A DNA stretch of 64,000 nucleotides, from assembly GCF_014842915.1 (NCBI RefSeq), contig NZ_JACYXI010000013.1, positions 62,001 to 126,000 on the forward strand, given 5' to 3'. The translations under genes and the position numbers were made by a program. Below are positions 23,396 to 32,499 of the stretch, in pieces. The DNA is from Roseibium litorale (GTDB taxonomy: Bacteria; Pseudomonadota; Alphaproteobacteria; Rhizobiales; Stappiaceae). The notes below the pieces were generated by a model. It ran no database searches. It was not told where the DNA came from and worked only from the letters and a program-made list of their open reading frames with translations. The stretch's first letter is position 1. Each line of letters begins with the position of its first letter.

Positions 23396-24322
23396 ATGTC
23401 CCTGCCGCAAACCATCGACGAGATCCGCAGCGCCTCGCGCCAGCTTGTGCGTGAGCTTGGCTTTACCGGGAGCACCTTTGCCGGAACCGGCCTGCCGCCC
23501 TCCGCGGTTCACGCCCTTATCGAGATCGAGCAAGGCGGGATGACCGCCCGCGATCTCGGCGCGCTTCTGCATCTGGAAAAGTCGAGCGTCAGCCGCATGC
23601 TGCGCAAGCTCGTTCAGTCCGGGGACGTGGTGGAGGAACCGGGCAAAGCCGATGGCCGGGTGAAGCATCTGTCGTTGACGAAGGCCGGCCGGGACCGGGT
23701 GGCCGGGATCCATGATTTCGCGCGGGCGCAGGTTCAGGCGGCGGTCACGCACCTGACCGCGGAGCAAAGGCAGACCGTCCTCAAAGGGCTGAGCCTCTAC
23801 AGCACCGCGCTCAGCGGAACGCTTGAAGCTCCAGCCGTAGACATCAGGGCGGGCTACCAGCCGGGCCTCATCGCCCGCATCACGGAGATGCACGCACGCT
23901 ATTATGCCCGCGCGTCCGGCTTCGGCCTGACCTTCGAGGCGGTGGTCGCCGGTGGCCTGGCCGAATTTGCCCCCCGCCTGGGCAAGCCCCAAAACGGGAT
24001 CTGGGCCGCCATGAGCGGCGGTGAGATCGCCGGGTCCATCGCCATTGACGGCGAGGATCTGGGGCCTGGCCTCGCCCATCTCAGATGGTTCATCACCGGT
24101 GATGCGCTGCGGGGCAGCGGGGCAGGCAAAAGGCTGCTGGATGCGGCCCTCGCCTTTGCCGACCGGCAGGGCTTTGCCGAAACCCACCTTTGGACCTTCT
24201 CCGGGCTCCATGCGGCCCGCCACCTTTATGAAACGCGCGGCTTCAAGCTGGCGGAGGAACGCTTTGGGTCGCAATGGGGCAGCGAAGTCCTCGAACAGCG
24301 CTTCGTCAGGCGCTTGCCCTGA
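23396..24322 (+). CDS. MarR-type regulator fused to a GNAT N-acetyltransferase
   Basis: A 308-aa fusion. Residues 1-145 are a winged-helix MarR domain (MTARDLGALLHLEKSSVSRML as recognition region, DGRVKHLSLTKAGRD as wing). Residues 150-308 are a GNAT domain with LRWFITGDALRGSGAGKRLL, which contains the R-x-x-G-x-G/A acetyl-CoA loop, and HLYETRGFKLAEE. ATG 23396 was chosen over an upstream one because it lies right after the palindrome and begins the conserved domain. Such fusions occur in many proteobacteria and their substrates are unknown. Confidence 0.9.
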   Translation: MSLPQTIDEIRSASRQLVRELGFTGSTFAGTGLPPSAVHALIEIEQGGMTARDLGALLHLEKSSVSRMLRKLVQSGDVVEEPGKADGRVKHLSLTKAGRDRVAGIHDFARAQVQAAVTHLTAEQRQTVLKGLSLYSTALSGTLEAPAVDIRAGYQPGLIARITEMHARYYARASGFGLTFEAVVAGGLAEFAPRLGKPQNGIWAAMSGGEIAGSIAIDGEDLGPGLAHLRWFITGDALRGSGAGKRLLDAALAFADRQGFAETHLWTFSGLHAARHLYETRGFKLAEERFGSQWGSEVLEQRFVRRLP

Positions 24323-25037
24323 TCTTGGCCCTGATCTGGGACTTGATCTGGGCCCCGATTTTGCCCCCGGTCCCGGCCCTGACCGCAAGCCCCCTGCCCG
24401 CCTCCGGTGCCTTCAGACAGACCGGCAGACAGGTCATCTCCGGCCCGCGACGCGCAAGCCGCCGATCCTTCGAGACACCGCTTCGCGGTTCCTCAGGATG
24501 AGGGGACCCCGTTGAAATTCCAGGATAAACCAGCCCCGCCTCATCCTGAGGAGGCCGTCAGGCCGTCTCGAAGGAGAGGATCTCCGGAGGCGGGGTTCTC
24601 GAGGCAACCCTTCATGGCAAAGGGACAGACGCAGTGAGGACGAGAGGCTGTTTCCCCACCTCTGTCAGCTTCCGCTGACATCTCCCCCGCACGGGGGGAG
24701 ATGGGTGCCTGCCGCACGGCTCGGGCGGGAAACGGGGGGCTAGGAAGGAAGGGGGGTGGGATAAGATGGAGAGGGCCGAGAGGGGGCTGCGGCTTTGAGT
24801 TTGACTATGTGGAGCCCACCAGCTTAGTCAAAAGAACTGTGCATAGGATATCCGATGTAATCGACAGGAACAAATAGCGGAAGAGCCCATCTGTATGAAC
24901 GCAAGGCACCAATGTTTTCGCTGTTTAAGAAGGCAAAAAATCAACCAAGAGAATATTTATTGTATTATTAAACGTTGAAAGTGCACACAGCTCACAGTAA
25001 CTTTTTTGCCATACAGACCACCCAAAGAAGCGCTAAA
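24323..25037. other. Intergenic repeat zone and left edge of the AT-rich island
   Basis: No gene is supported here. Bases 24460-24600 hold a family D inverted pair (TTCCTCAGGATGAGG and CCTCATCCTGAGGAGG, with TTCGAGACACC and CGTCTCGAAGG outside). Bases 24655-24711 are the right half of the family B element (CTCTGTCAGCTTCCGCTGAC, CATCTCCCCCGCACGGGGGG). From about 24780 the composition changes sharply to AT-rich, which I take as the boundary of the island. Confidence 0.7.
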
Positions 25038-25874
25038 ATGATTCAAAAACCGGTTCTGGGCGAGATTACGCAGGGAACGCTTTTCACTTGCGCAATAGCA
25101 GATCGATATGCCGACAAGAGAGTTCACGGCCTCGCCATCACAGCACGATGCGACATCGCGAATAATAAATACCCTGTTTTAAATTATTTACCCGTTGTGA
25201 CCCTACTCGACTGGCTTCATTGCGATGGAATAGAAATTTTAATTGAAAACTCCAGAAAAAATCAAAGTGGATCATTCGATACTATTTTAAAGCAAGCAAG
25301 CATTGCTACCAGTGTTCTAGAAACCATACCGCGACAAACTGTGGTTACAAGTTTTTTTGACGATACGAATGCAACCAAAACACGAAAGAAGTTGGCGGCG
25401 AGAGCCCATGAACTAGCGGATCAACTTGACCGTCTTGAGGCTCTGGATTTGGATTGCGTGAAGGATAGAAATTGGTTCCTATCCGCCCATCAAAAAGAAG
25501 TCTCAGCATTAATTAAGGAACTTATAAATAACAAAGTATCCAGCTTCTATTACCTGCCAAGTGTGACAGACGAAAACGAAAATGAAGGTTATGTAGTATT
25601 ACTAAGAGAAAGCGCGTTCCTACCCAGAAGGATAGCAAAAGAAGTCGCGAACGGCTTGGACCGACCAGTATCATCTAATTCCTGGCTAGACAGCCATCTA
25701 TCGTTCGCACACGATGACTTTGCGATGCCGGTGGGAAGAATTCCATCGCCGAATATAGAGCATATTCTACAGACATTTTCTTACATGTTTGGTCGAATTG
25801 GGCTGGAAGACTACAGTTCTGATTTCGTTTCAGATGTATGTGCTCGAAATTTCTTGAAAGAGGAGACTGCGTGA
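25038..25874 (+). CDS. Unknown protein paired with an SF1 helicase (candidate defence gene A)
   Basis: A 278-aa protein. It opens IQKPVLGEITQGTLFTCAI, then HGLAITARCDIANNKY followed by a hydrophobic strand, a pattern I associate with uncharacterised proteins carrying a (S/T)xxCD(I/L) motif. A predicted helical middle (ARAHELADQLDRLEALDL) and a C-terminal part with PSPNIEHILQTFSYMFGRIG follow. No catalytic motif is recognised. ATG 25038 is taken; an upstream TTG (24975) would add 21 residues, and neither has a strong ribosome site. The gene ends 1 bp before the helicase start, so both form one operon. Codon use is AT-rich, unlike all flanking genes. Confidence 0.75.
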   Translation: MIQKPVLGEITQGTLFTCAIADRYADKRVHGLAITARCDIANNKYPVLNYLPVVTLLDWLHCDGIEILIENSRKNQSGSFDTILKQASIATSVLETIPRQTVVTSFFDDTNATKTRKKLAARAHELADQLDRLEALDLDCVKDRNWFLSAHQKEVSALIKELINNKVSSFYYLPSVTDENENEGYVVLLRESAFLPRRIAKEVANGLDRPVSSNSWLDSHLSFAHDDFAMPVGRIPSPNIEHILQTFSYMFGRIGLEDYSSDFVSDVCARNFLKEETA

Positions 25875-25875
25875 G

Positions 25876-28173
25876 ATGAGGTATATCGTTTTTGAAGAAT
25901 GCGCAGTCGACGAGTTGGTTTCCAACCGCTTTTTCCAGACTATCGAATTCGATCTCGGTCGAGCCCTTTTTGAATTGGTGGCAGGTCATATCCCAACAGC
26001 AAATCTGCCCCCCGAAATATCACTAGTTAAACTTGACGAAGGAATCGCATTTACTAGCAAAAAAGCAAGCAAAAATTCTCATTTTCTAGTACTGGATTTG
26101 GAACAATCAGATTTTATTAAAGAAATAAGTGAAAATGAAACTATATTCGTACTTCAAAAAACACTTAGATTTGCAAAAAAGCTCTGGCAAAATTTGTCTT
26201 TGAATTTTTCAGAGCGAGTTATTCCGTCATCATCAAAAGCAATACTATTTCCTTTCCCATACAAACCTACTCCATACCGTGTGGTAATAGAGCAGGCTCC
26301 GTGGTCTGAGCGCCTAAAAAAGCGAAACTTTGCGGGCAAATTTTTGCTTGTGTACAAGACTGGCTACGGCAAAGGTGATGCAAACACCGAGCAAGCGGGT
26401 CTAACGAATTTCAAGAAAGCTTTCGAACAAATCGACAAGATTCTATCCGAAGCTCGCGCTTTGAACTCTGATCAGACATCAAATGCACCAGGTGTGGTAC
26501 AGGTATCTGCTTTAGATGCTGTGCCGAGTACAAATGAAACTTCTATATTTCAGTCTTTTGACGACTGGATGAAATTGCTTACGAACAAACAAATTGAATT
26601 CATCAATGCAGAAGTTACCGGCGCACATCGTATCGAAGGCGCTGCGGGGACAGGAAAAACCTTGTGCCTAATGTTGAAAGCCATCTCGCTTCTAAGAAAG
26701 TCAGAAGTCAACGGTTCTTCAAAGCACATTGTCTTTGTGACACATAGCGAAGCGACAAAACGCTCAATCAAAGAATTTCTTGTGGTTATTGATCAGGACA
26801 ATTTTGCGAGCAGAGACAGACTTCTTGAAAAGAACACATTAAAAGTCTGCACATTGAGTGAACTTTGTGCCGAGCAACTAGCCCATCGGATTAGTGATTC
26901 TGAGTTTATCGACAGAGATGCCCTAGAGTCGAAGGAAACTCAGCTGTTATATGTGAGTGAAGCCTACAACAGCGCTATGAACGCCGACTATCCATCTCAC
27001 GAGAGGTTCTTATCAGCGGAGCTCAAGGACTTCTTGAAGAAAACGGAAAGCTGGAATGTTACACAAATGCTCCAACATGAGATTAGTGTGGTAATAAAAG
27101 GCAGAGCTTCTGAGGACATCGACGCCTACAAAAAGGCTCCACCACTAAAGTATGGAATCCCTATTAATAGCGACGCTGATAAAGGATTTATTTTCTCAAT
27201 CTTCCGGAAATACCAAGAACAACTTGGAGCAGTATCTCAGTTCGACACAGATGATGTAGTTTTGACTGCGATTGGCCAGCTAGATACTCCTGTCTGGAGA
27301 CGGAGACGAACACGTGATGGATATGACGTGATTTTCATCGATGAGACGCATCTGTTTAACATCAACGAGTTGCACATCTTTCACTATTTCACGAAGAGCG
27401 ATGCTCACTTCCCTATTATTTATTCGGTAGACCGAACTCAAGCTGTTGGTGACCACGGATGGACCAATCAAGATATAGCTGAAACACTTTCTGGAGGGGC
27501 TGAACCAGAGGATCGGAGCAAACTGCAAACAGTATTCCGATCATCACCTCAAATAGTAGAATTAGCATTCTCAATCGTATCTTCCGGTGCAACGCTCTTT
27601 ACAAATTTTGATAACCCGCTGGAAGCGACCGCCTCAAGCTTCACAGACAAAGAAGAAAGAATGGCAGCGCAATCTGTGTTTCGCTCCTACCCCAACGATC
27701 AAGCGATGATCGAAGCGGCTTTCGAACGTGCTGAGGTTATGCAGAGAGAAATGACTTGCAAGAAAGGTAAAGTTCTAATTGTCGGGTTCGACAAAGAAGT
27801 TGTTGATTGCCTACATGAATACGCCAGTAGTAGGAACAAACCCCATTTACTATTAAAAAAGCGAGGAGACGTAGAGGCTGTCGGCAAAGCGGAAGCATCT
27901 GGAAAGTTTGTCTTGGCACACGCGGACTTCGTTGGTGGGCTCGAATTCTTTGGGGTGGTTGCCGTTGGCGTAGACAAAGGCCGTCTGCCCCCTAACAAAG
28001 ATCAGTCGAGTGACAACAGCAAGCACTTTCTATCCTATGCTTCGCATAATAGATTATATGTAGCCGTCAGCCGTGCAAAATATAGAGTAGAACTCCTAGG
28101 AGATCAGTCACGTGGACCTAGTATCCTGCTAGAGCCAGCGGTGCAATCCCGTATCCTGACGATCGCTGAGTAG
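25876..28173 (+). CDS. SF1 (UvrD/PcrA-like) helicase with a unique N-terminal domain (candidate defence gene B)
   Basis: A 765-aa protein. Residues about 235-765 carry SF1 motifs in order: Q-like LTNKQIEFINAE, Walker A GAAGTGKT (255-262), Walker B with D489-E490-T491-H492 (VIFIDETHLF), motif III VDRTQAVGD, motif IV LQTVFRSSPQIVEL, and motif VI NRLYVAVSRAKYRV (725-738). The first about 230 residues are unlike UvrD, Rep or RecB and hold no nuclease motif that I can identify. The AT-rich composition and tight coupling to the preceding unknown gene suggest an acquired two-gene module. DNA translocation or unwinding is likely, and an anti-phage role is inferred. Confidence 0.85.
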   Translation: MRYIVFEECAVDELVSNRFFQTIEFDLGRALFELVAGHIPTANLPPEISLVKLDEGIAFTSKKASKNSHFLVLDLEQSDFIKEISENETIFVLQKTLRFAKKLWQNLSLNFSERVIPSSSKAILFPFPYKPTPYRVVIEQAPWSERLKKRNFAGKFLLVYKTGYGKGDANTEQAGLTNFKKAFEQIDKILSEARALNSDQTSNAPGVVQVSALDAVPSTNETSIFQSFDDWMKLLTNKQIEFINAEVTGAHRIEGAAGTGKTLCLMLKAISLLRKSEVNGSSKHIVFVTHSEATKRSIKEFLVVIDQDNFASRDRLLEKNTLKVCTLSELCAEQLAHRISDSEFIDRDALESKETQLLYVSEAYNSAMNADYPSHERFLSAELKDFLKKTESWNVTQMLQHEISVVIKGRASEDIDAYKKAPPLKYGIPINSDADKGFIFSIFRKYQEQLGAVSQFDTDDVVLTAIGQLDTPVWRRRRTRDGYDVIFIDETHLFNINELHIFHYFTKSDAHFPIIYSVDRTQAVGDHGWTNQDIAETLSGGAEPEDRSKLQTVFRSSPQIVELAFSIVSSGATLFTNFDNPLEATASSFTDKEERMAAQSVFRSYPNDQAMIEAAFERAEVMQREMTCKKGKVLIVGFDKEVVDCLHEYASSRNKPHLLLKKRGDVEAVGKAEASGKFVLAHADFVGGLEFFGVVAVGVDKGRLPPNKDQSSDNSKHFLSYASHNRLYVAVSRAKYRVELLGDQSRGPSILLEPAVQSRILTIAE

Positions 28174-28332
28174 CCGTAGAGTTGCCTCGTTCTTCTGATC
28201 GACAGGCATTTGATTTTTCTTGCTCTTCCATTAAGGCCGAAGTCAGGAGACAGAGGGGGGTGAACCCTTACGGCAAAGGGACCGTTGCTGCGGGAAGCAC
28301 CGCTTCCGCCAAAGCCTCCAAAACCCTCTCCG

Positions 28333-28623
28333 TCACCCTAACAGCCCGGTCAGATTCCGGGCGCCGTGAAGCACCCTGACGATCCGCACCTCATCCCCGG
28401 CTTCCAGAAAGAAAATCAGATAATGTCCGTGCCGGGCGGAGCGCAGGCCGGGATGGAGATCGTCACGCGCGGGAAAAGCCTTGGGATGTCTTGCGGCTTC
28501 GTGCAGCTTGGCCTCGATCTCCGCCAGAAATGTCAAGGCCCGCTCCGGATTGTCCTGCGCGATGAAATCGCAAATCCCGATCAGGTCATCCCTTGCGACA
28601 GGGAGAAGGACAAGGCGCGGCAC
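28333..28623 (-). CDS. parE: ParE/RelE-superfamily toxin
   Basis: A 96-aa protein with the ParE pattern: VARDDLIGICDFIAQDNPERA at the N-terminus, then LHPGLRSARHGHYLIFFLEAG and VRIVRVLHGARNL at the end. ParE toxins poison DNA gyrase, while RelE relatives cleave mRNA. The fold alone does not decide the target. It lies 3 bp after the ParD gene, the usual antitoxin-first order. GC-rich like the chromosome, so not part of the neighbouring AT-rich island. Confidence 0.9.
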   Translation of the reverse strand: MPRLVLLPVARDDLIGICDFIAQDNPERALTFLAEIEAKLHEAARHPKAFPARDDLHPGLRSARHGHYLIFFLEAGDEVRIVRVLHGARNLTGLLG

Positions 28624-28626
28624 GGG

Positions 28627-28890
28627 TCAGGATTTTGCTGTGTAGCGGGCGCGAAGCTCTGCGAAGACCTGATCTGCGGCAAGCGCAGGTCCGCTGTCCA
28701 GGCCCGCCTTGACCGCCGCACGCAAGGCTTCCAGCTCCTGCCGCTCTGTATCCCGGCTGCGGGCCCATTCGCGCAGGGCCTCCCGGATCACCTCACTGGC
28801 CGAGGCATATTCGCCTGTCGCGACCGTGCGGCGCAGCGTTTCGGCCATCTCCGCCGGCATGGTGATCGTCATTCTTTCGACTGCGGACAC
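28627..28890 (-). CDS. parD: ParD-type (CC2985) ribbon-helix-helix antitoxin
   Basis: An 87-aa protein. MTITMPAEMAETLRRTVATG and YASASEVIREALREWARSRD form the ribbon-helix-helix DNA-binding domain. The C-terminal tail (LDSGPALAADQVFAELRARY) should wrap the toxin. GTG 28890 with AGGAGGTAGAGCC upstream was chosen. An ATG at 28926 in the same frame would overlap the operator-like palindrome. It probably represses its own operon together with ParE. Confidence 0.9.
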   Translation of the reverse strand: MSAVERMTITMPAEMAETLRRTVATGEYASASEVIREALREWARSRDTERQELEALRAAVKAGLDSGPALAADQVFAELRARYTAKS

Positions 28891-28923
28891 GGCTCTACCT
28901 CCTGCTCGACCAGCATATCCTAT

Positions 28924-28936
28924 CATACTTGGTATG
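28924..28936. promoter_or_regulatory. Probable ParD operator
   Basis: CATACTTGGTATG is an inverted repeat (CATAC/GTATG, 3-bp centre) 34 bp upstream of the antitoxin start, with a related ATATCCTATCAT half next to it. Its position fits autorepression by ParD. Confidence 0.6.
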
Positions 28937-28974
28937 CGGAAAACAGATTTGCCCCCTGCCCGCGCAGGACGCCC

Positions 28975-29466
28975 CTACCCCGCCGTCTCCGGCAGTTCCT
29001 GCGGCCAGGTGACCACGTGGTGCTCGTAGTCCTCAAGGGCCATGCCCGCTTCGCTGACCGTGCGGCCCTGCACCGACACACCGGCCTGGTGCACCGTGTC
29101 CGGATCGCCCGAGACCAGCGGGTGCCACCAGTAGAGGTCCTGGCCGTCGCGGATCAGCCGGTAGGCGCAGGTGGGCGGCAGCCAGGTCAGGGTTTTGACT
29201 TCTTCGACGTTAAGCTGGATGCAGTCGGGCACAGTTGCCTGCCGGTTGGGATAGTCGCGGCAGCGGCAGCTGTCCCCGTCCAGAAGCTCGCAGGCCACAT
29301 CCGTCCAGACAATCGCGCCGGTGTCCCAGTCCTCCAGCTTGTTCAGGCAGCAGCGGGCGCAGCCATCGCACAAGGATTCCCACTCCGGCCCGGTCATCTG
29401 CTCCAGGGTCTTTTGCTTCCAGAACGGTTGCGTCTCTGGATTTTCAGGGGAAACGATTGATTTCAT
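28975..29466 (-). CDS. YcgN family cysteine cluster protein (UPF0260)
   Basis: A 163-aa protein from ATG 29466. Cys-rich blocks [26 protein letters not shown] and VPDCIQLN match the CxxCxxCC zinc or iron cluster family that includes E. coli Ycg[22 protein letters not shown] and the C-terminal [11 protein letters not shown] are also family features. Function is not established. It is divergent from the PBP1A gene with 94 bp between them. Confidence 0.93.
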   Translation of the reverse strand: MKSIVSPENPETQPFWKQKTLEQMTGPEWESLCDGCARCCLNKLEDWDTGAIVWTDVACELLDGDSCRCRDYPNRQATVPDCIQLNVEEVKTLTWLPPTCAYRLIRDGQDLYWWHPLVSGDPDTVHQAGVSVQGRTVSEAGMALEDYEHHVVTWPQELPETAG

Positions 29467-29560
29467 CGGCGGTTTCGAGTTCCTTTGGCACCGGGGTTCT
29501 GCGAGCAAGCGTCCGGGCGTATCATGCCCGCGCTTCTGACGCAAAGCGAAGGCCGTACGG

Positions 29561-31780
29561 GTGGTTGAGGACGACAAGAGCAAAGGCCCGGAACACGGGG
29601 ACAGCAGCCAGCCGCCGCCAAACGGCGGGCGGGACGCCGTGCCGCGCAACCGGCGCAGCTTTGGCCAGTTTCTGCTCGGCATTGACGCCTTTGTCGACAC
29701 GGCGCTGTGGCACACCGGCAGCTTTCTGCGCCGGGGGCTGGAAGGCTATGATGCGTTCCTGCGCCGGTTCCGTGCGCGCGGCATCTGGAAGGCGCTGGCG
29801 GAGATCGGCTCGGAGAGCGTCACCTGGGGCGCGGTCGGCTTCGTCATTCTGCTCGCCTTCGCGCAGCCTGCCATGGAGGCGACCCGCTCCTCCGACTGGC
29901 GCACCACCGATGATTTCGCCGTCACCTTCCTGGACCGGTTCGGCAAGGAAATCGGCAAGCGCGGCATCGTTCTGAACGACACCGTGCCGCTGGAGGAAAT
30001 TCCCGACAGCCTGGTCAAGGCGACGCTGGCCACCGAAGACCGGCGGTTCTTCGTCCATTTCGGCATCGATTTCCTCGGCACCTTCCGGGCGATTGTCGAA
30101 AATGCGCGTGCAGGCGGCGTGGTGCAGGGCGGGTCTTCGCTCACCCAGCAGCTGGCCAAGAACCTCTTCCTGACCAATGAGCGGACGCTGGGCCGCAAGA
30201 TCAAGGAGGCGTATCTGGCCTTCTGGCTGGAAGCGAACCTGACCAAGCAGGAAATCCTGAAGCTTTATCTCGACCGCGCCTATATGGGCGGCGGCGTCTT
30301 CGGCGTGACCGCCGCGTCCGAATTCTACTTCAATAAAAATGTGCGCGAGCTGACGCTGGCCGAAAGCGCCATGCTGGCGGGGCTCTACAAGGCGCCGACC
30401 AAATATGCCCCGCATATCAACCTGCCCGCTGCCCGCGCCCGCGCCAACGAGGTGCTGACCAACATGGTCCAGGCCGGGTTCCTGACCGAGGGCCAGGTGA
30501 TCGGCGCGCGCAGGCACCCCGCCGTCGCCGTCGACCGGTCCCAGGACCAGCTGCCGGAGTATTTCCTCGACTGGGCGCTGGAAGAGGTCAAGAAACTGGC
30601 CCGCCGGGTTCCGGCCCTTGCCCGCGACCGGATCGTGACCGTGCGCACCACCTTCGACCCGGCCCTGCAGAAACAGGCGGATCTGGCGGTGGAAACCGTG
30701 CTGCGGGAAAATGCGGCCGAGCGGGACGTGAAGGAAGCAGCGCTCACCGCCATGACGCCGGACGGCGCGGTGGTGGCCATGGTCGGCGGGCGCTCCTATG
30801 GCGAGAGCCAGTTCAACCGGGCGGTCAATGCCCTGCGCCAGCCGGGCTCCTCCTTCAAGCCCTTCGTCTATATGACCGCCTTCATGAACGGCTATTCGCC
30901 CGCAAGCATCGTTCCGGATGCACCGATTTCCATCGGCGGCTGGAGCCCGCGCAACTATTCCGGCGGCTTCTCCGGCCCGGTCACGCTGAAGAACGCGCTC
31001 ACCCGCTCGATCAACACCGTGCCGGTGCGCCTGGCCCAGGCGGTGGGCCGGGACAAGATCGTCGAGACGGCCTATGCCATGGGCATCACCAACGAGTTGA
31101 AGATCTCCAAGTCCCTGCCCCTTGGCGCCTCGGACGTGTCGATCATCGACATGGCGGCGTCCTATGCCACCTTCGCCAATGGCGGCTTCCGGGCCGCGCC
31201 CTATGGCATTCTGGAAGTGACCAATGGCGCCGGACAGGTGATCTATGACCACGACCGGGACGAGGTGGCCGCCAAGCGGGTTCTGCCGGCGGACAAGGTC
31301 GCCGAGATGAACGATATTCTCGTCAATGTGGTGCAGAACGGCACCGCAAGACGCGCGCAGATCGAAGGCGTTGTCGCCGCCGGCAAGACCGGCACCACCT
31401 CCGCCTACCGGGATGCCTGGTTCGTCGGCTACACGGGCAATTTCGTCGCCGCCGTCTGGATGGGCAATGACGATTTCACCTCCACACGGCGGGTCACCGG
31501 CGGCTCGCTTCCGGCCACCATCTGGCAGATCCTGATGAACTATGCCCATCAGGACATTGATCTGACGCTCATTCCCGGTGTCGACCCGGAGGCCTATCAC
31601 ATCACCACCAAGGCCGTTGCCCGCACGGAAGAAGAAAACCGCCCGGCGCCCCGGCTGCTGAAGCGGCAGACCCAGTCGGTGCTGGAAGAGATCGGCGAAG
31701 CGCTCAAGGCCATCGCGCCGCGGACCTCTGCCGCGGTTCAGCTTCCCGGCGGCGCAGAGGACGGGGTGAGCGCCCAATGA
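29561..31780 (+). CDS. Class A penicillin-binding protein 1A (bifunctional transglycosylase/transpeptidase)
   Basis: A 739-aa enzyme. A cytoplasmic N-terminus is followed by a TM helix (about residues 86-104) and the GT51 domain with catalytic Glu159 in [12 protein letters not shown] and [16 protein letters not shown]. The transpeptidase domain has Ser430-x-x-Lys433 (PGSSFKPF), the SINTVP motif (SxN) and K609-T-G (GKTGTT). It polymerises and crosslinks peptidoglycan in the periplasm. GTG 29561 is the first start and no stronger internal one was seen. The next gene overlaps its stop by 4 bp, giving a three-gene unit with the DUF1214/DUF1254-like proteins. Confidence 0.95.
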   Translation: MVEDDKSKGPEHGDSSQPPPNGGRDAVPRNRRSFGQFLLGIDAFVDTALWHTGSFLRRGLEGYDAFLRRFRARGIWKALAEIGSESVTWGAVGFVILLAFAQPAMEATRSSDWRTTDDFAVTFLDRFGKEIGKRGIVLNDTVPLEEIPDSLVKATLATEDRRFFVHFGIDFLGTFRAIVENARAGGVVQGGSSLTQQLAKNLFLTNERTLGRKIKEAYLAFWLEANLTKQEILKLYLDRAYMGGGVFGVTAASEFYFNKNVRELTLAESAMLAGLYKAPTKYAPHINLPAARARANEVLTNMVQAGFLTEGQVIGARRHPAVAVDRSQDQLPEYFLDWALEEVKKLARRVPALARDRIVTVRTTFDPALQKQADLAVETVLRENAAERDVKEAALTAMTPDGAVVAMVGGRSYGESQFNRAVNALRQPGSSFKPFVYMTAFMNGYSPASIVPDAPISIGGWSPRNYSGGFSGPVTLKNALTRSINTVPVRLAQAVGRDKIVETAYAMGITNELKISKSLPLGASDVSIIDMAASYATFANGGFRAAPYGILEVTNGAGQVIYDHDRDEVAAKRVLPADKVAEMNDILVNVVQNGTARRAQIEGVVAAGKTGTTSAYRDAWFVGYTGNFVAAVWMGNDDFTSTRRVTGGSLPATIWQILMNYAHQDIDLTLIPGVDPEAYHITTKAVARTEEENRPAPRLLKRQTQSVLEEIGEALKAIAPRTSAAVQLPGGAEDGVSAQ

Positions 31781-32499
31781 CCGCCCTGCCGAAACTGCCG
31801 CGCCCGGAGCCGGTTCTGTTCGACCCGAAGACGGGCCGGCCGAGGAATGTGGAGGCGGACTGGTATGATCCCGCCCTGCCCCGCATTCTGCGCCCGCGCC
31901 GCGCCGCGCCGGTACAGACGCTTGTGCTGCTGTGCCTCATCCTTCTGGCAGGCACGCTGACCGGCATTGCAACCGCCTTCCTGATGATCGAGCGGGAGCG
32001 GCCCTTCCTGGCGGTGAACATCGGCCCCTGGTCTGCGCATCCGAAAGCGGGAACCGCCGAGGCAGATCCCTATTCGGTTGCCATCTACACACGCGGCGCC
32101 CGGGTGCCGCTGGCCTCCGGCGAGGGGCTTGCCCTGACTGCCCGCTCCGATTCCACCGGCGCGCGGCTCGATCCGCGTTGCTCCTACAGGATCTCCGGCC
32201 AGACACCCGCGGCCCGGCTGTGGACCCTGACCTCTTCCGATGGCTATGGGCGCCTGAGCCCGACCCTGGCGGCCCGCGAAAGCATCGACAGCCGCCAGGT
32301 GCTGCGCCATGCGGACGGCAGCTTCGACATCACCGCCTCCATCCGCCCACGCTCGGGCAACTGGCTGCCGCTTCCCGCCGCCCCCACTGAGAACGCAGGC
32401 CTCATGTTCACGCTCCGGATCTATGACGCGCCCATCACCACGGGGGCTGCGCTGGATGGGGTGACCATGCCGGATATCGTGAGGCTCAGCTGCCCATGA
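31777..32499 (+). CDS. DUF1214-like membrane-anchored protein coupled to PBP1A
   Basis: A 240-aa protein with a proline-rich cytoplasmic start, one TM helix (about residues 48-70) and a periplasmic domain containing ADPYSVAIYTRGARVPL, LWTLTSSDGYGRL and the C-terminal MFTLRIYDAPITTG, the last matching DUF1214. ATGA overlap with PBP1A and with the next gene points to a single operon. A role linked to cell-wall synthesis is suggested by context only. Confidence 0.75.
   Translation: MTALPKLPRPEPVLFDPKTGRPRNVEADWYDPALPRILRPRRAAPVQTLVLLCLILLAGTLTGIATAFLMIERERPFLAVNIGPWSAHPKAGTAEADPYSVAIYTRGARVPLASGEGLALTARSDSTGARLDPRCSYRISGQTPAARLWTLTSSDGYGRLSPTLAARESIDSRQVLRHADGSFDITASIRPRSGNWLPLPAAPTENAGLMFTLRIYDAPITTGAALDGVTMPDIVRLSCP

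Noticed and set aside
28182..28379. 65-aa frame after the helicase gene
   Set aside because: No ribosome site, composition shifts midway from AT-rich to GC-rich, and the product has no recognisable features. It spans the island boundary.
29522..31777. Open frame of about 750 codons on the minus strand opposite PBP1A
   Set aside because: PBP1A on the plus strand has all catalytic motifs. The reverse frame is Gly/Arg/His-rich and matches nothing.
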